Shown here in pieces: positions 18,528 through 28,119 of a stretch of 64,000 bases of DNA (within the stretch, counting starts at the first letter, position 1; each line of letters begins with the position of its first letter). Source of the stretch: Roseovarius sp. (GTDB taxonomy: Bacteria; Pseudomonadota; Alphaproteobacteria; Rhodobacterales; Rhodobacteraceae); assembly GCF_030373445.1 (NCBI RefSeq), contig NZ_JAUCYU010000001.1:372001-436000 (forward strand), in the 5' to 3' direction. A program made the translations under genes and the position numbers. The notes under the pieces are model-generated. The model saw nothing but the letters and a program-made list of their open reading frames with translations. It was not told the DNA's origin and searched no databases.

Positions 18528-20873
18528 TCAAAACGGAATATCGTCCGCCCCGGTGACGAACTTGGCGACCACCTTCTTCACCCCCGCCTTCTCGAAATCG
18601 ATCTCCAGCTTGTCGCCCTCGATCGCGATGATGGCCCCGTATCCGAACTTCTGGTGAAACACCCGCTCGCCCACCGTGTGGCTGCTCACCGCCTGCGCAT
18701 CGATCACGCTCGCCTTCGATTCCCGCGGCTGGCTCAGCGGCCTCTGCCCGGCCCGCGCCTGCAACCTTCGCCAGCCGGGCGAGTTGTACCCGTCCGCCTC
18801 CGCCGCCCGCGTCTCGATCCCGCTGCCCCCCAGCCCGGCGGCGCCATAGCCCCCGCCATAAAGCCCCGGCGGCGTCAGTACGTCGACATGATCCTCCGGC
18901 AATTCGTCGATGAACCGCGACGGCATCTGGCTCTGCCACTGCCCATAGACCCGCCGGTTCCCGGCAAAGGAAATCGTGCACAACTCCTCGGCCCGCGTGA
19001 TCCCCACATAGGCCAGCCGCCGCTCCTCCTCGACGCCCTTCAACCCGCTCTCGTCCATCGACCTTTGAGATGGAAACAGCCCGTCCTCCCAGCCCGGCAG
19101 GAACACGGCCGGAAACTCCAAACCCTTGGCGGCGTGCAGCGTCATGATCGACACCTTCTCGCCCTGCTCCTCGCTCTCGTTGTCCATGATGAGGCTGACA
19201 TGCTCCAGGAACCCCTGCAGGTTCTCGAACCCCTCCAGCGCCTTCACCAGCTCCTTGAGGTTCTCCAGCCGCCCCGGCGCCTCCGGCGTCTTGTCGTTCT
19301 GCCACATCTCGGTATAGCCGCTCTCGTCCAGCACGACCTCGGCCAGCTCGATATGGCTCATGCTCGGGTCGCCCGCCATCCGGCCCCAGCGCCGCAAGCC
19401 CTCGATCAGTTTCGACAGCTCCGCCGCCCCCTTGCCGGAAATCCCCTTCTCCTCCAGCAGGATCGCCGCGCCCTCCACCAGCGACACGCCATTCTGCCGT
19501 GCCGTCACCTGGATCTTCTGCTGCGCCTTGTCGCCCAGCCCCCGCTTCGGCGTGTTCACCACCCGCTCGAAGGCCAGGTCATCCGCCGGGGAAACCACCA
19601 GCCGGAAATAGGCCATCGCATCGCGGATCTCCATCCGCTCGTAGAACCGCGGCCCCCCGATCACCCGGTAGGGCAACCCGATCGTCAGGAACCGGTCCTC
19701 GAACGCCCGCATCTGGTGGCTCGCCCGCACGAGAATCGCCATCTCATCGAGGGAAAACCCACGCATCCCCCGCGTCCCGCCCTGCATCGACTCGATCTCC
19801 TCGCCGATCCAGCGCGCCTCTTCCTCACCATCCCAGTGACCGATCAGCCGAACCTTCTCACCCTCGTCGACCTCGGTCCAAAGCTCCTTGCCAAGCCGCC
19901 CCTTGTTGCCGGAAATCACGCCCCCCGCGGCGGCCAGGATATGCGGCGTCGAGCGGTAATTCTGCTCCAGCCGCACCACGGTGGCACCGGGAAAATCCTT
20001 CTCGAAGCGCAGGATGTTGCCCACCTCGGCCCCGCGCCAGCCATAGATCGACTGGTCGTCATCGCCGACGCAGCAGATATTCTTGTGGCCCCCCGCCAAC
20101 AGCCGCAGCCACAGGTACTGCGCCACGTTGGTATCCTGGTACTCGTCCACGAGAATATACCGGAACCACCGCTGGTACTGCTTCAGCACATCCTCGTGGG
20201 CCTGAAAGATCACCACCATGTGCAACAGCAGGTCGCCGAAATCGACCGCGTTCAGCTCGCGCAGCCGCTCCTGGTACTGCCGGTACAGCGCCACGCCCTT
20301 CCCGTCATAGGCCGAAGCCTCCCCGGCCGGCACCTTCTCCGGCGTCCACGCCCGGTTCTTCCAGTGGTCGATCACCCCGGCCAGCTGCCTTGCCGGCCAG
20401 CGCTTGTCATCGATCCCCGCCGCCTGCACCAGCTGCTTGAGCAGCCGCAGCTGGTCATCCGTATCGAGAATCGTGAAGTTCGACTTCAGGTCGACCAACT
20501 CGGCATGCCGCCGCAAAAGCTTCACGCAGATCGAGTGGAACGTGCCCAGCCACGGCATCCCCTCCACCGTCTCGCCCAGCAACCGGCCCACGCGCAGCTT
20601 CATCTCCCGCGCCGCCTTGTTGGTGAAGGTCACCGACAATATCTCGTTCGGCCGCGCCCGCCCGGTGTTCAACAGATGCACCAGCCGTGTCGTCAGCGCC
20701 TTGGTCTTCCCCGTCCCGGCGCCCGCCAGCATCAGCACCGGGCCATCCAGCGCCTCCACCGCTTCCCGCTGGGCAGGGTTCAGGTCATCCAGGTACGGCG
20801 CAGGCCGCGCCGCCATCGCCCGGGCGGCCAGCGAAGCGCCCTCGAAGGCGTCGGACTCGTCGAAACTGCTCAT
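18528..20873 (-). CDS. uvrD: UvrD/PcrA-type superfamily 1 DNA helicase
   Basis: ATP-dependent 3'-5' DNA helicase acting in nucleotide-excision and mismatch repair and in fork clearance. It is 781 aa from the ATG at 20873. Motif I is LAGAGTGKTKAL near residue 45. It also has the Q-motif region LNPAQREAV, motif II LVDEYQDTN, motif III GDDDQSIYGWRGAE, and motif VI YVGITRAEEL. The C-terminal tail ends with the Tudor-like segment GERVFHQKFGYGAI that binds RNA polymerase in PcrA/UvrD. The gene stands alone, facing a long palindromic gap upstream. Confidence 0.95.
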   Translation of the reverse strand: MSSFDESDAFEGASLAARAMAARPAPYLDDLNPAQREAVEALDGPVLMLAGAGTGKTKALTTRLVHLLNTGRARPNEILSVTFTNKAAREMKLRVGRLLGETVEGMPWLGTFHSICVKLLRRHAELVDLKSNFTILDTDDQLRLLKQLVQAAGIDDKRWPARQLAGVIDHWKNRAWTPEKVPAGEASAYDGKGVALYRQYQERLRELNAVDFGDLLLHMVVIFQAHEDVLKQYQRWFRYILVDEYQDTNVAQYLWLRLLAGGHKNICCVGDDDQSIYGWRGAEVGNILRFEKDFPGATVVRLEQNYRSTPHILAAAGGVISGNKGRLGKELWTEVDEGEKVRLIGHWDGEEEARWIGEEIESMQGGTRGMRGFSLDEMAILVRASHQMRAFEDRFLTIGLPYRVIGGPRFYERMEIRDAMAYFRLVVSPADDLAFERVVNTPKRGLGDKAQQKIQVTARQNGVSLVEGAAILLEEKGISGKGAAELSKLIEGLRRWGRMAGDPSMSHIELAEVVLDESGYTEMWQNDKTPEAPGRLENLKELVKALEGFENLQGFLEHVSLIMDNESEEQGEKVSIMTLHAAKGLEFPAVFLPGWEDGLFPSQRSMDESGLKGVEEERRLAYVGITRAEELCTISFAGNRRVYGQWQSQMPSRFIDELPEDHVDVLTPPGLYGGGYGAAGLGGSGIETRAAEADGYNSPGWRRLQARAGQRPLSQPRESKASVIDAQAVSSHTVGERVFHQKFGYGAIIAIEGDKLEIDFEKAGVKKVVAKFVTGADDIPF

Positions 20874-21085
20874 GACCTCAGAATAGCGTGCATTGCCACC
20901 AAGGGAAAGCCGATGTTCTCCAAGTGTTCCCCGCTCCGCCGATGATTTTTCCCGTCGCTGCACTAGCCCATAGAACAACCCAACGCCAACCTCTCCAACC
21001 CTCACTCCGCAACCGCTTCTTCTTGGCAACAATATCCAATCCTACGCCCACCAAATGCGCCACCCCGCCGGCATCCACCAACCTC

Positions 21086-21107
21086 CCGTTTTCCGCGCGG
21101 AAAACGG
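21086..21107. repeat. perfect 22-bp palindrome P1
   Basis: Half-site CCGTTTTCCGC followed by its exact reverse complement, with no loop. Confidence 0.95.
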
Positions 21108-21109
21108 TA

Positions 21110-21129
21110 TGGAAAATGCGCATTTTCCA
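21110..21129. repeat. perfect 20-bp palindrome P2
   Basis: TGGAAAATGC followed by its exact reverse complement, 2 bases after P1. Confidence 0.95.
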
Positions 21130-21133
21130 GCCC

Positions 21134-21153
21134 CGGAATTTGCGCAAATTCCG
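21134..21153. repeat. perfect 20-bp palindrome P3
   Basis: CGGAATTTGC followed by its exact reverse complement. Confidence 0.95.
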
Positions 21154-21178
21154 CGCCACCCCACCTCTCCACCCGCGC

Positions 21179-21198
21179 CGGAAAATTCGAATTTTCCG
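21179..21198. repeat. perfect 20-bp palindrome P4
   Basis: CGGAAAATTC followed by its exact reverse complement. Confidence 0.95.
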
Positions 21199-21201
21199 AC
21201 C

Positions 21202-21221
21202 CGGAATTTTCCAAAATCCCG
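21202..21221. repeat. near-perfect palindrome P5
   Basis: CGGAATTTT-CC-AAAATCCCG: 9-bp arms with one mismatch, 3 bases after P4. Confidence 0.8.
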
Positions 21222-21304
21222 CCCGCCCCCCGTTGCGCCCGACACAACATCTCGCATGTTGCGCCCGGAACGCCACATCAACCATCGCCCTCACAGCCCC
21301 CCGC

Positions 21305-21332
21305 ACCGACGCGATACCGACAAGATACCGAC
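21305..21332. repeat. three ACCGAC units with 11-bp period
   Basis: ACCGAC at 21305, 21316 and 21327, the last two as GATACCGAC. The array at 55929-55979 has the same unit and period. Confidence 0.85.
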
Positions 21333-21447
21333 GTCCCCTCCCCTTCAAAACAACGCCGTTAACCATGATTCGCGCCGCATCGCAGAATCCGCCGCCGTCA
21401 CCATTCCCTCTTCCGCCCCCCGCCGCCGCTTGCTATCGCTCTCTCCC

Positions 21448-22629
21448 ATGAGCCTCGACACCGCATATCCCGCCCTCTCCGACCTGCGCGCCCGCGCCCG
21501 CCGCCGCCTGCCGCATTTCGTCTGGGAATTCCTCGACAGCGGCACCGGAACCGAGGCCACGACCCGCCGCAACCGCACCGGCCTCGACGCGGTGCAGCTC
21601 ATGCCCTCCATCCTCCATGGCGAGATCGAGTGCTCCACCGAAATCCCTTTCCTCGGAACCACTTACGGCCTCCCCGTCGGCATCTCACCGGTGGGCATGT
21701 CCGGCCTCGTCTGGCCCGATGCCGAACGCCACCTCGCCCGCGCCGCGGCCGCCGCGAACATCCCCTACGGCCTCTCCACCGTGGCCAGCCAGACCCCCGA
21801 GGATGTCCAACCGGTGCTGGGCGATCACGGCTGGTTCCAGATGTACCCGCCCCGCGACCCCGAGATCCGCACCGACATGCTCAAGCGGGCGAAAGCCGCC
21901 GGCTTCCGCACCCTTATCCTCACCGTCGACGTCCCCGTCGGCTCCCGCCGCGAACGCCAGGTCCGCTCCGGCCTGACCCAGCCGCCCCGCATCACCCCCC
22001 GCCTTCTGGCCCATATCGCCACCAGCCCCGCCTGGGCCCTCGGCATGGCCAAACGCGGTATGCCCCGGATGCGGATGATCGACGATTATGCCCCCAATAC
22101 CAAGGGCTTGCCCTCGAACAAGCACGCGGGCTACCTGCTGCGCACCTCGCCTGACTGGGACTACCTGCGCTGGCTCCGCGATGCCTGGGATGGGCCTTTC
22201 CTCGTCAAGGGCGTGATGAACCCCGACGATGCCAAACGGCTCGAAAAGGAAGGCGCCGACGCGATCTGGATCTCGAACCACGCCGGCCGCCAGTTCGACG
22301 CGGCCCCGGCCACCATCGACGCGCTGCCCGCGATCCGCGCCGCCACCTCCCTGCCGATCATCTTCGACGGCGGCATCGAGGGCGGGCTCGACATCCTCCG
22401 CGCCATCGCGCTCGGGGCCGATTTCACCATGATGGGCCGCGGCTGGCACTACGCCCTCGCCGCCCTCGGGCCCGCCGGCCCCGGCCACCTCGCCCATATC
22501 CTCAAGGCCGATCTCGAAGCCAATATGGGCCAGCTCGGCATCCGCACCCTGACAGAGGTGCGCAACCGGGTAGTCCCCGCCACCCGCACCCCCCAAGGCA
22601 CGCCCTATGGCGACCCGCCAACCCCCTGA
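21448..22629 (+). CDS. FMN-dependent alpha-hydroxy-acid oxidase/dehydrogenase
   Basis: 393-aa TIM-barrel flavoenzyme of the L-lactate dehydrogenase / glycolate oxidase family, which oxidises 2-hydroxy acids to 2-oxo acids. Family signatures are the opening DLRARARRRLPHFVWEFLDSG-type region, the FMN-binding QMYPPRD and TVDVPV strands, the catalytic lysine in FLVKGVMNP, and the active-site base in ISNHAGRQFDAAPATIDALP. That last motif usually reads SNHGGR, so one residue beside the catalytic His differs. The phosphate-binding DGGIEGGLDILRAIALGA is intact. The exact substrate is unknown and no permease adjoins. The ATG at 21448 is the first plausible start after the palindromic region. Confidence 0.88.
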   Translation: MSLDTAYPALSDLRARARRRLPHFVWEFLDSGTGTEATTRRNRTGLDAVQLMPSILHGEIECSTEIPFLGTTYGLPVGISPVGMSGLVWPDAERHLARAAAAANIPYGLSTVASQTPEDVQPVLGDHGWFQMYPPRDPEIRTDMLKRAKAAGFRTLILTVDVPVGSRRERQVRSGLTQPPRITPRLLAHIATSPAWALGMAKRGMPRMRMIDDYAPNTKGLPSNKHAGYLLRTSPDWDYLRWLRDAWDGPFLVKGVMNPDDAKRLEKEGADAIWISNHAGRQFDAAPATIDALPAIRAATSLPIIFDGGIEGGLDILRAIALGADFTMMGRGWHYALAALGPAGPGHLAHILKADLEANMGQLGIRTLTEVRNRVVPATRTPQGTPYGDPPTP

Positions 22630-22828
22630 TATCGTGGCACTTCCCCGCCTCCAATCCGGGTAATCCCGCCTCCCCGATCGGGCAGAATCTCTCGCGAAAG
22701 GGTGAATCGGCCACCGCCGCCATTGCGCAAATCATTCACAAATCCTACAAGTTCCGCAGCAATGGCGCTGCACTGCGGCAATTCCGCGGTGTGACGCTTC
22801 AAGGACTGCATGTCAGGAGGGCGGGCCG

Positions 22829-25800
22829 GTGGCTGACTTCAAGAAAATCCTCATCGCCAACCGCGGCGAGATCGCCATTCGCGTCATGCGGGCGGCCAAT
22901 GAAATGGGCAAGCGCACGGTCGCCGTCTTCGCCGAGGAAGACAAGCTCTCCCTCCACCGCTTCAAGGCCGACGAAGCCTATCGCATCGGCGAGGGAATGG
23001 GCCCGGTTCAGGCCTATCTCTCCATCGACGAGATCATCCGCGTCGCCAAGCTGTCGGGCGCCGACGCCATCCACCCGGGCTATGGCCTGCTGTCGGAAAA
23101 CCCCGATTTCGTCGATGCCTGCGCCGCCAACGGCATCACCTTCATCGGCCCCCGCGCCGAGACCATGCGCGCTCTGGGCGACAAGGCCTCCGCCCGCCGC
23201 GTCGCGGTCGAGGCCGGCGTGCCCGTCATCCCCGCCACCGAGGTGCTGGGCGAGGACATGGACCTCATCCGCAAACAGGCCGACGAGATCGGCTACCCGA
23301 TGATGCTCAAGGCCTCCTGGGGCGGCGGCGGCCGCGGCATGCGGCCCGTCACCAAGCCCGAAGAGCTTGAGGAAAAGGTGCTCGAAGGCCGCCGCGAGGC
23401 GCTCGCCGCCTTCGGCAACGGTGAGGGTTATCTCGAAAAGATGATCACCCGCGCCCGCCATGTCGAGGTGCAGATCCTCGGCGACAAGCACGGCCACATG
23501 TACCACCTGTTCGAGCGCGACTGCTCGGTCCAGCGCCGCAACCAGAAAGTCGTCGAACGCGCCCCCGCCCCCTATCTCACCGACCTCCAGCGCTCGGAAA
23601 TCTGCGAGCTCGGCTACAAGATCTGCAAGCACGTCGATTACGAATGCGCCGGCACGGTCGAGTTCCTGATGGATATGGACACCAACCAGTTCTACTTCAT
23701 CGAGGTGAACCCCCGCGTACAGGTCGAACACACCGTCACCGAAGAGGTGACCGGCATCGACATCGTGCAGGCCCAGATCATGATCGCCGAGGGCAAGACC
23801 CTGGCCGAGGCCACGCGCAAGAAGACGCAGGAAGACATCACCCTGAACGGCCACGCCCTTCAAACCCGGATCACCACCGAGGATCCGCTCAACAACTTCA
23901 TCCCCGACTATGGCCGCATCACCGCCTATCGCTCGGCCACCGGCATGGGCATCCGTCTCGACGGCGGCACCGCCTATTCCGGCGGGGTCATCACCCGCTA
24001 TTACGATTCGCTGCTCACCAAGGTCACGGCGCATGCCCAGACCCCCGAAGCCGCCATCGCAAGGATGGACCGTGCGTTGCGTGAATTCCGTATTAGGGGT
24101 GTGTCGACCAATATCGCCTTCGTCGAGAATCTGCTGAAGCACCCGACCTTCCTGTCGAACGAATACACCACCAAGTTCATCGACACGACACCGGAGCTTT
24201 TCCAGTTCGCCAAGCGGCGCGACCGGGGCACCAAGGTGCTGACCTACATCGCCGACATCACGGTGAACGGTCACCCGGAAACCCAGGGACGGGCCAAACC
24301 CAAGGCCGACGCGCCGGTGCCGAAAGCGCCGAAACTCGACGCCAAGGAACCGCCCGCCGGCACCAAGACCCTGCTCGAAGAGCAGGGCGCCAAGGCGGTC
24401 GCCGACTGGATGCTGGCGCAGGATCGCCTGCTGCTGACCGACACCACCATGCGTGACGGTCACCAATCGCTTCTGGCCACGCGGATGCGCTCGATCGACA
24501 TGATCCGGGTGGCGCCCGCCTATGCCCATAACGTGCCGCAGCTCTTCTCGGTCGAATGCTGGGGCGGGGCGACCTTCGACGTGGCCTACCGCTTCCTGCA
24601 GGAATGCCCGTGGCAGCGCCTGCGCGAGTTGCGCGCCGCCATGCCCAACCTGCTGACCCAGATGCTGCTCCGCGCCTCCAACGGGGTGGGCTACACCAAC
24701 TACCCCGACAACGTGGTGCAGGAATTCGTCCGGCAAGCCGCCGAAACCGGCGTCGACGTCTTCCGCGTCTTCGACAGCCTTAATTGGGTCGAGAACATGC
24801 GCGTCGCGATGGACGCCGTCATCGACACCGGCAAGATCTGCGAGGGCACGATCTGCTACACCGGCAACATCCTCGACCCCGACCGCGCCAAGTACGACCT
24901 CAAGTACTACGTCTCGATGGCGAAAGAGATGGAGAACGCCGGCGCCCACGTGCTGGGTCTCAAGGACATGGCGGGCCTCCTGAAACCCGCCGCCGCCCGT
25001 CAGCTCATCACCGCGCTGAAAAACGAGGTCTCGATCCCCATCCACTTCCACACCCATGACACCTCCGGCATCGCCGGCGGCACCATCCTCGCCGCCGCCA
25101 ATGCCGGCGTCGATGCGGTCGATGCGGCGATGGATGCCTTCTCGGGCGGCACCTCCCAGCCCTGCCTCGGCTCCATCGTCGAGGCCATGGCCCATACCGA
25201 GCGCGACACCGGCCTCGACATCGCCCATGTAAGGGCTTTGTCGAACTACTGGGAACACGTCCGCGCCCAGTACGTGGCCTTCGAGGCCGGGCTTCAGGCC
25301 CCGGCATCGGAAGTCTACCTCCACGAAATGCCCGGCGGCCAGTTCACCAACCTCAAGGCCCAGGCCCGTTCGCTGGGGCTGGAAGAACGCTGGCACGAGG
25401 TCGCCCAGACCTATGCCGACGTGAACAAGATGTTCGGCGATATCGTCAAGGTCACGCCGTCCTCCAAGGTCGTCGGCGACATGGCCCTGATGATGGTCAG
25501 CCAGGGCCTCACCCGCGAGCAGGTCGAAGACCCCGACACCGACGTGGCCTTCCCCGATTCGGTCATCGACATGATGCGCGGCAATCTCGGCCAGCCCCCG
25601 GGCGGCTTCCCCGAAAAGATCGTCAACAAGGTCCTCAAGGGCGAGAAACCCAACACCGAACGCCCAGGCAAGCACCTCGAACCCGTCGATTTCGAGGAAA
25701 CCCGCGACAAGCTGGTCAAGGAGCTGGAAGGCAAGTCCGTCGACAGCGAGGACCTCAACGGATACCTCATGTATCCCAAGGTCTTCCTCGATTACATGGG

Positions 25801-26272
25801 CCGCCACCGCACCTATGGCCCGGTCCGCACCCTGCCCACCAAGACCTTCTTCTACGGCATGGAACCGGGCGAGGAGATCAGCGTCGAGATCGACCCGGGC
25901 AAGACCATGGAAATCCTGCTCCAGGCCGTGGGCGAAACCAACGAAGACGGCGACGTGCGCGTCTTCTTCGAACTCAACGGCCAGCCCCGCGTCATCCGCG
26001 TGCCCAACCGCATGGTCAAGTCGCAGACCACCCAGCGCCCCAAGGCCGAGGCGGGCAACGCCAACCATGTCGGCGCACCGATGCCGGGCGTCGTGGCCTC
26101 AGTCTCGGTGCAGGTCGGCCAGAAGGTCAAGGATGGCGACCCGCTCCTGACCATCGAGGCGATGAAGATGGAAACCGGCATCTATGCCGAGCATGACGCG
26201 ACGGTAAAGGCCATCCACGTCCAGCCCGGCAGCCAGATCGACGCCAAGGACCTGATGATCGAGCTGGAATAA
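22829..26272 (+). CDS. pyc: pyruvate carboxylase
   Basis: Anaplerotic, biotin-dependent enzyme that carboxylates pyruvate to oxaloacetate. 1147 aa in one chain, the normal alphaproteobacterial length. The biotin carboxylase / ATP-grasp domain spans residues 1-450 (KILIANRGEIAIRVMRAA at the start, glycine loop SWGGGGRGMR). The carboxyltransferase domain begins at about residue 535 (LTDTTMRDGHQSLLATRMR). The C-terminal biotinyl domain has the modified Lys in IEAMKMETG. It starts with GTG preceded by AGGAGG. A 9-bp inverted repeat (22718-22726 / 22759-22767) lies in the leader. Confidence 0.98.
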   Translation: MADFKKILIANRGEIAIRVMRAANEMGKRTVAVFAEEDKLSLHRFKADEAYRIGEGMGPVQAYLSIDEIIRVAKLSGADAIHPGYGLLSENPDFVDACAANGITFIGPRAETMRALGDKASARRVAVEAGVPVIPATEVLGEDMDLIRKQADEIGYPMMLKASWGGGGRGMRPVTKPEELEEKVLEGRREALAAFGNGEGYLEKMITRARHVEVQILGDKHGHMYHLFERDCSVQRRNQKVVERAPAPYLTDLQRSEICELGYKICKHVDYECAGTVEFLMDMDTNQFYFIEVNPRVQVEHTVTEEVTGIDIVQAQIMIAEGKTLAEATRKKTQEDITLNGHALQTRITTEDPLNNFIPDYGRITAYRSATGMGIRLDGGTAYSGGVITRYYDSLLTKVTAHAQTPEAAIARMDRALREFRIRGVSTNIAFVENLLKHPTFLSNEYTTKFIDTTPELFQFAKRRDRGTKVLTYIADITVNGHPETQGRAKPKADAPVPKAPKLDAKEPPAGTKTLLEEQGAKAVADWMLAQDRLLLTDTTMRDGHQSLLATRMRSIDMIRVAPAYAHNVPQLFSVECWGGATFDVAYRFLQECPWQRLRELRAAMPNLLTQMLLRASNGVGYTNYPDNVVQEFVRQAAETGVDVFRVFDSLNWVENMRVAMDAVIDTGKICEGTICYTGNILDPDRAKYDLKYYVSMAKEMENAGAHVLGLKDMAGLLKPAAARQLITALKNEVSIPIHFHTHDTSGIAGGTILAAANAGVDAVDAAMDAFSGGTSQPCLGSIVEAMAHTERDTGLDIAHVRALSNYWEHVRAQYVAFEAGLQAPASEVYLHEMPGGQFTNLKAQARSLGLEERWHEVAQTYADVNKMFGDIVKVTPSSKVVGDMALMMVSQGLTREQVEDPDTDVAFPDSVIDMMRGNLGQPPGGFPEKIVNKVLKGEKPNTERPGKHLEPVDFEETRDKLVKELEGKSVDSEDLNGYLMYPKVFLDYMGRHRTYGPVRTLPTKTFFYGMEPGEEISVEIDPGKTMEILLQAVGETNEDGDVRVFFELNGQPRVIRVPNRMVKSQTTQRPKAEAGNANHVGAPMPGVVASVSVQVGQKVKDGDPLLTIEAMKMETGIYAEHDATVKAIHVQPGSQIDAKDLMIELE

Positions 26273-26342
26273 CCAAGCTCCGCTTGCACCTGCGCAGGGG
26301 CGCGCTACCCTCGGCCCGAAACCGAGACAGGAGACCGCGCCC

Positions 26343-26732
26343 TTGCCCCTCACCGCCACCCCCCTCTACGCCGGCCTCCTCGCCCTCCTGCTGGTCTTCC
26401 TCAGCTTCCGGGTCATCTTCTACCGCTTCTCCGCGCGCATCTCCCTCGGCGACGGCGAGGACAAGGCCCTCCAGAAACGCATCCGCGTGCAGGCCAACTG
26501 CGTCGAGTACGCGCCCTTCGGCGCCCTGCTCCTGCTGCTGGCCGAGCTTCAGGGCGCCCCTCTCTGGGCCCTGCACCTCCTCGGCCTCACCCTGCTCGCC
26601 GGCCGCCTCCTCCACGCCTACGGGCTGGGCGCCACGCCCCAGGTCCCGCGCCTGCGCCAGGCCGGCATGGTCCTCACCTTCACCATGTTCATGGCCACGG
26701 CCCTCGGCCTGATCGGCCACGCGCTCTTCTGA
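26343..26732 (+). CDS. MAPEG-family membrane protein
   Basis: 129-aa integral-membrane protein with four predicted helices. The MAPEG pattern is recognisable: R-x3-N early in the protein (RIRVQANCVEYAPFGALLLLL) and a hydrophobic second half with GRLLHAYGL. Bacterial members are glutathione-dependent peroxidase/transferase-like or of unknown function, so no specific activity is claimed. It starts at TTG with AGGAGA about 9 bases upstream. The gene lies 70 bases behind pyc, possibly in its transcript, and ends before tRNA-Gly. Confidence 0.85.
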   Translation: MPLTATPLYAGLLALLLVFLSFRVIFYRFSARISLGDGEDKALQKRIRVQANCVEYAPFGALLLLLAELQGAPLWALHLLGLTLLAGRLLHAYGLGATPQVPRLRQAGMVLTFTMFMATALGLIGHALF

Positions 26733-26827
26733 AGCCTGCCGCTTTCCGCCGAAAAATCCTGCACCCGGCTGCATTTTCCCCTTGCAGCGCCGCCCGAGTC
26801 TTTATATCTCACGCCTCACCCAAGGAT

Positions 26828-26902
26828 GCGGGTGTAGCTCAGGGGTAGAGCGTTACCTTGCCAAGGTAAATGTCGTGAGTTCGAATCTCATCACCCGCTC
26901 CA
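26828..26902 (+). tRNA. tRNA-Gly (anticodon GCC)
   Basis: 75-base cloverleaf with encoded CCA. Acceptor GCGGGTG pairs with CACCCGC. The anticodon arm is TTACC-TTGCCAA-GGTAA with anticodon GCC, reading GGC/GGU codons. The T-arm contains GTTCGAATC. Confidence 0.97.
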
Positions 26903-27033
26903 ATTCTTCTTCCCACAAATCAGACTAGCCCCACCGCGGCCCGTGTGCCGTGGGGTCGCTGCATTTCTCCCCACCTCCACCCTTGGCCTCTCCCCCCGCG
27001 ATGATTAGCTTCACCGGGAACGGAGGCCCTCCC

Positions 27034-28041
27034 ATGCAGAATTTCTCGCTCCTCGACCTCTCCCCCATCGCCGAGGGGAAAACCGCCGCCGACGCGCTGG
27101 CCGGAACGGTCGATCTCGCCCAGCACGCCGAGCGCTTCGGCTACCACCGCTACTGGCTGGCCGAGCATCACAACATGCCCGGCATCGCCAGCGCCGCCAC
27201 CTCCCTCGTGATCGGCCACGTCGCCGCCGCCACCAGCACCATGCGCATCGGCGCGGGCGGCATCATGCTGCCCAACCACGCGCCGCTGGTGATCGCCGAG
27301 CAGTTCGGCACGCTCGCCACCCTCTATCCGGGCCGCATCGACCTCGGCCTCGGCCGCGCGCCGGGCACCGACATGGCCACCGCCCGGGCGCTCCGCCGTC
27401 ACATGGCCCCCGAAGACAGCTTCCCGCAGGACGTACAGGAACTCATCGCCTATCTCGGCGACATGCCCGACGGCTCAGCGGTCCGCGCCATCCCCGGCAC
27501 CGGCACCCATGTCCCGGTCTGGATCCTCGGCTCCAGCCTCTACGGCGCACAACTCGCGGCCTACCTGGGCCTGCCCTATGCCTTCGCCTCCCATTTCGCC
27601 CCCGCCATGCTGGAACAGGCGATCGAGACCTACCGCCAAACCTTCCGCCCCTCCGCGTTCCTCGACAAACCCCACGTGATGATGGCCGCTGGCGTCTGCG
27701 CCGCCGACACCGACGAGGAGGCGACCTTCCACCGCTCCTCGCAACTCCTCGCCTTCGCCCGCCTCAGAACCGGCAAGCCGGGCAAGCTGCCTTACCCGGT
27801 CGAGGACATCGAACAGGAAATCCCCGCCCCCGTCCTTGCCCAGGTACGCGAGGCGCTCGCCTGCTCCGCCACAGGCTCCCCCGACCGCGTGCGGCAACAG
27901 CTCGGCACCCTGGTCGACACCTTCCAGCCCGACGAGCTGATGATCACCGGCATGATCCACGATCACACCGCCCGCCTCCGCTCCTTCGAGATCGCCGCCG
28001 AGATCCTGACCGAGATGCGCAGCCAGGCCGCCGCCGCCTGA
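27034..28041 (+). CDS. luciferase-like (LLM class) flavin-dependent monooxygenase, MsnO8 type
   Basis: 335-aa bacterial-luciferase-fold oxidoreductase that uses reduced flavin or F420 for oxygenation of an unknown substrate. The family is recognised from [59 protein letters not shown] and [15 protein letters not shown], typical of the MsnO8 subgroup. The start at 27034 has CGGAGG 7 bases upstream; the 28 codons open before it contain no domain sequence. It stands between tRNA-Gly and hisB, with only 78 bases to hisB. Confidence 0.9.
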   Translation: MQNFSLLDLSPIAEGKTAADALAGTVDLAQHAERFGYHRYWLAEHHNMPGIASAATSLVIGHVAAATSTMRIGAGGIMLPNHAPLVIAEQFGTLATLYPGRIDLGLGRAPGTDMATARALRRHMAPEDSFPQDVQELIAYLGDMPDGSAVRAIPGTGTHVPVWILGSSLYGAQLAAYLGLPYAFASHFAPAMLEQAIETYRQTFRPSAFLDKPHVMMAAGVCAADTDEEATFHRSSQLLAFARLRTGKPGKLPYPVEDIEQEIPAPVLAQVREALACSATGSPDRVRQQLGTLVDTFQPDELMITGMIHDHTARLRSFEIAAEILTEMRSQAAAA

Positions 28042-28119
28042 CCTCCGCTGCCCGAACTCGCCCTTGGCCTGCGCCCCGCGCGCCCCTATAAGGGCGCGAA
28101 ACCACTGACGGATTCAACG

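Larger units (their letters stand above)
20874..21447. other. 574-base intergenic region with palindrome cluster and ACCGAC array
   Basis: Divergent gap between the helicase and the oxidase. 20874-21080 shows nothing beyond promoter-type sequence. 21086-21221 holds five inverted repeats, four of them perfect. 21245-21261 holds CAACAT-n5-ATGTTG. 21305-21332 has three phased ACCGAC units, and 21358-21372 has GTTAACCATGATTCG. No credible coding sequence is seen in any frame. Confidence 0.8.

Noticed and set aside
20888-21451. Coding sequence in the palindromic gap
   Set aside because: Open frames exist on both strands but are Pro/Arg-rich, cross the palindromes and have no start signal.
22799-26068. 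Very long open frame antisense to pyc
   Set aside because: Same shadow effect; the sense strand encodes a complete pyruvate carboxylase with all motifs.
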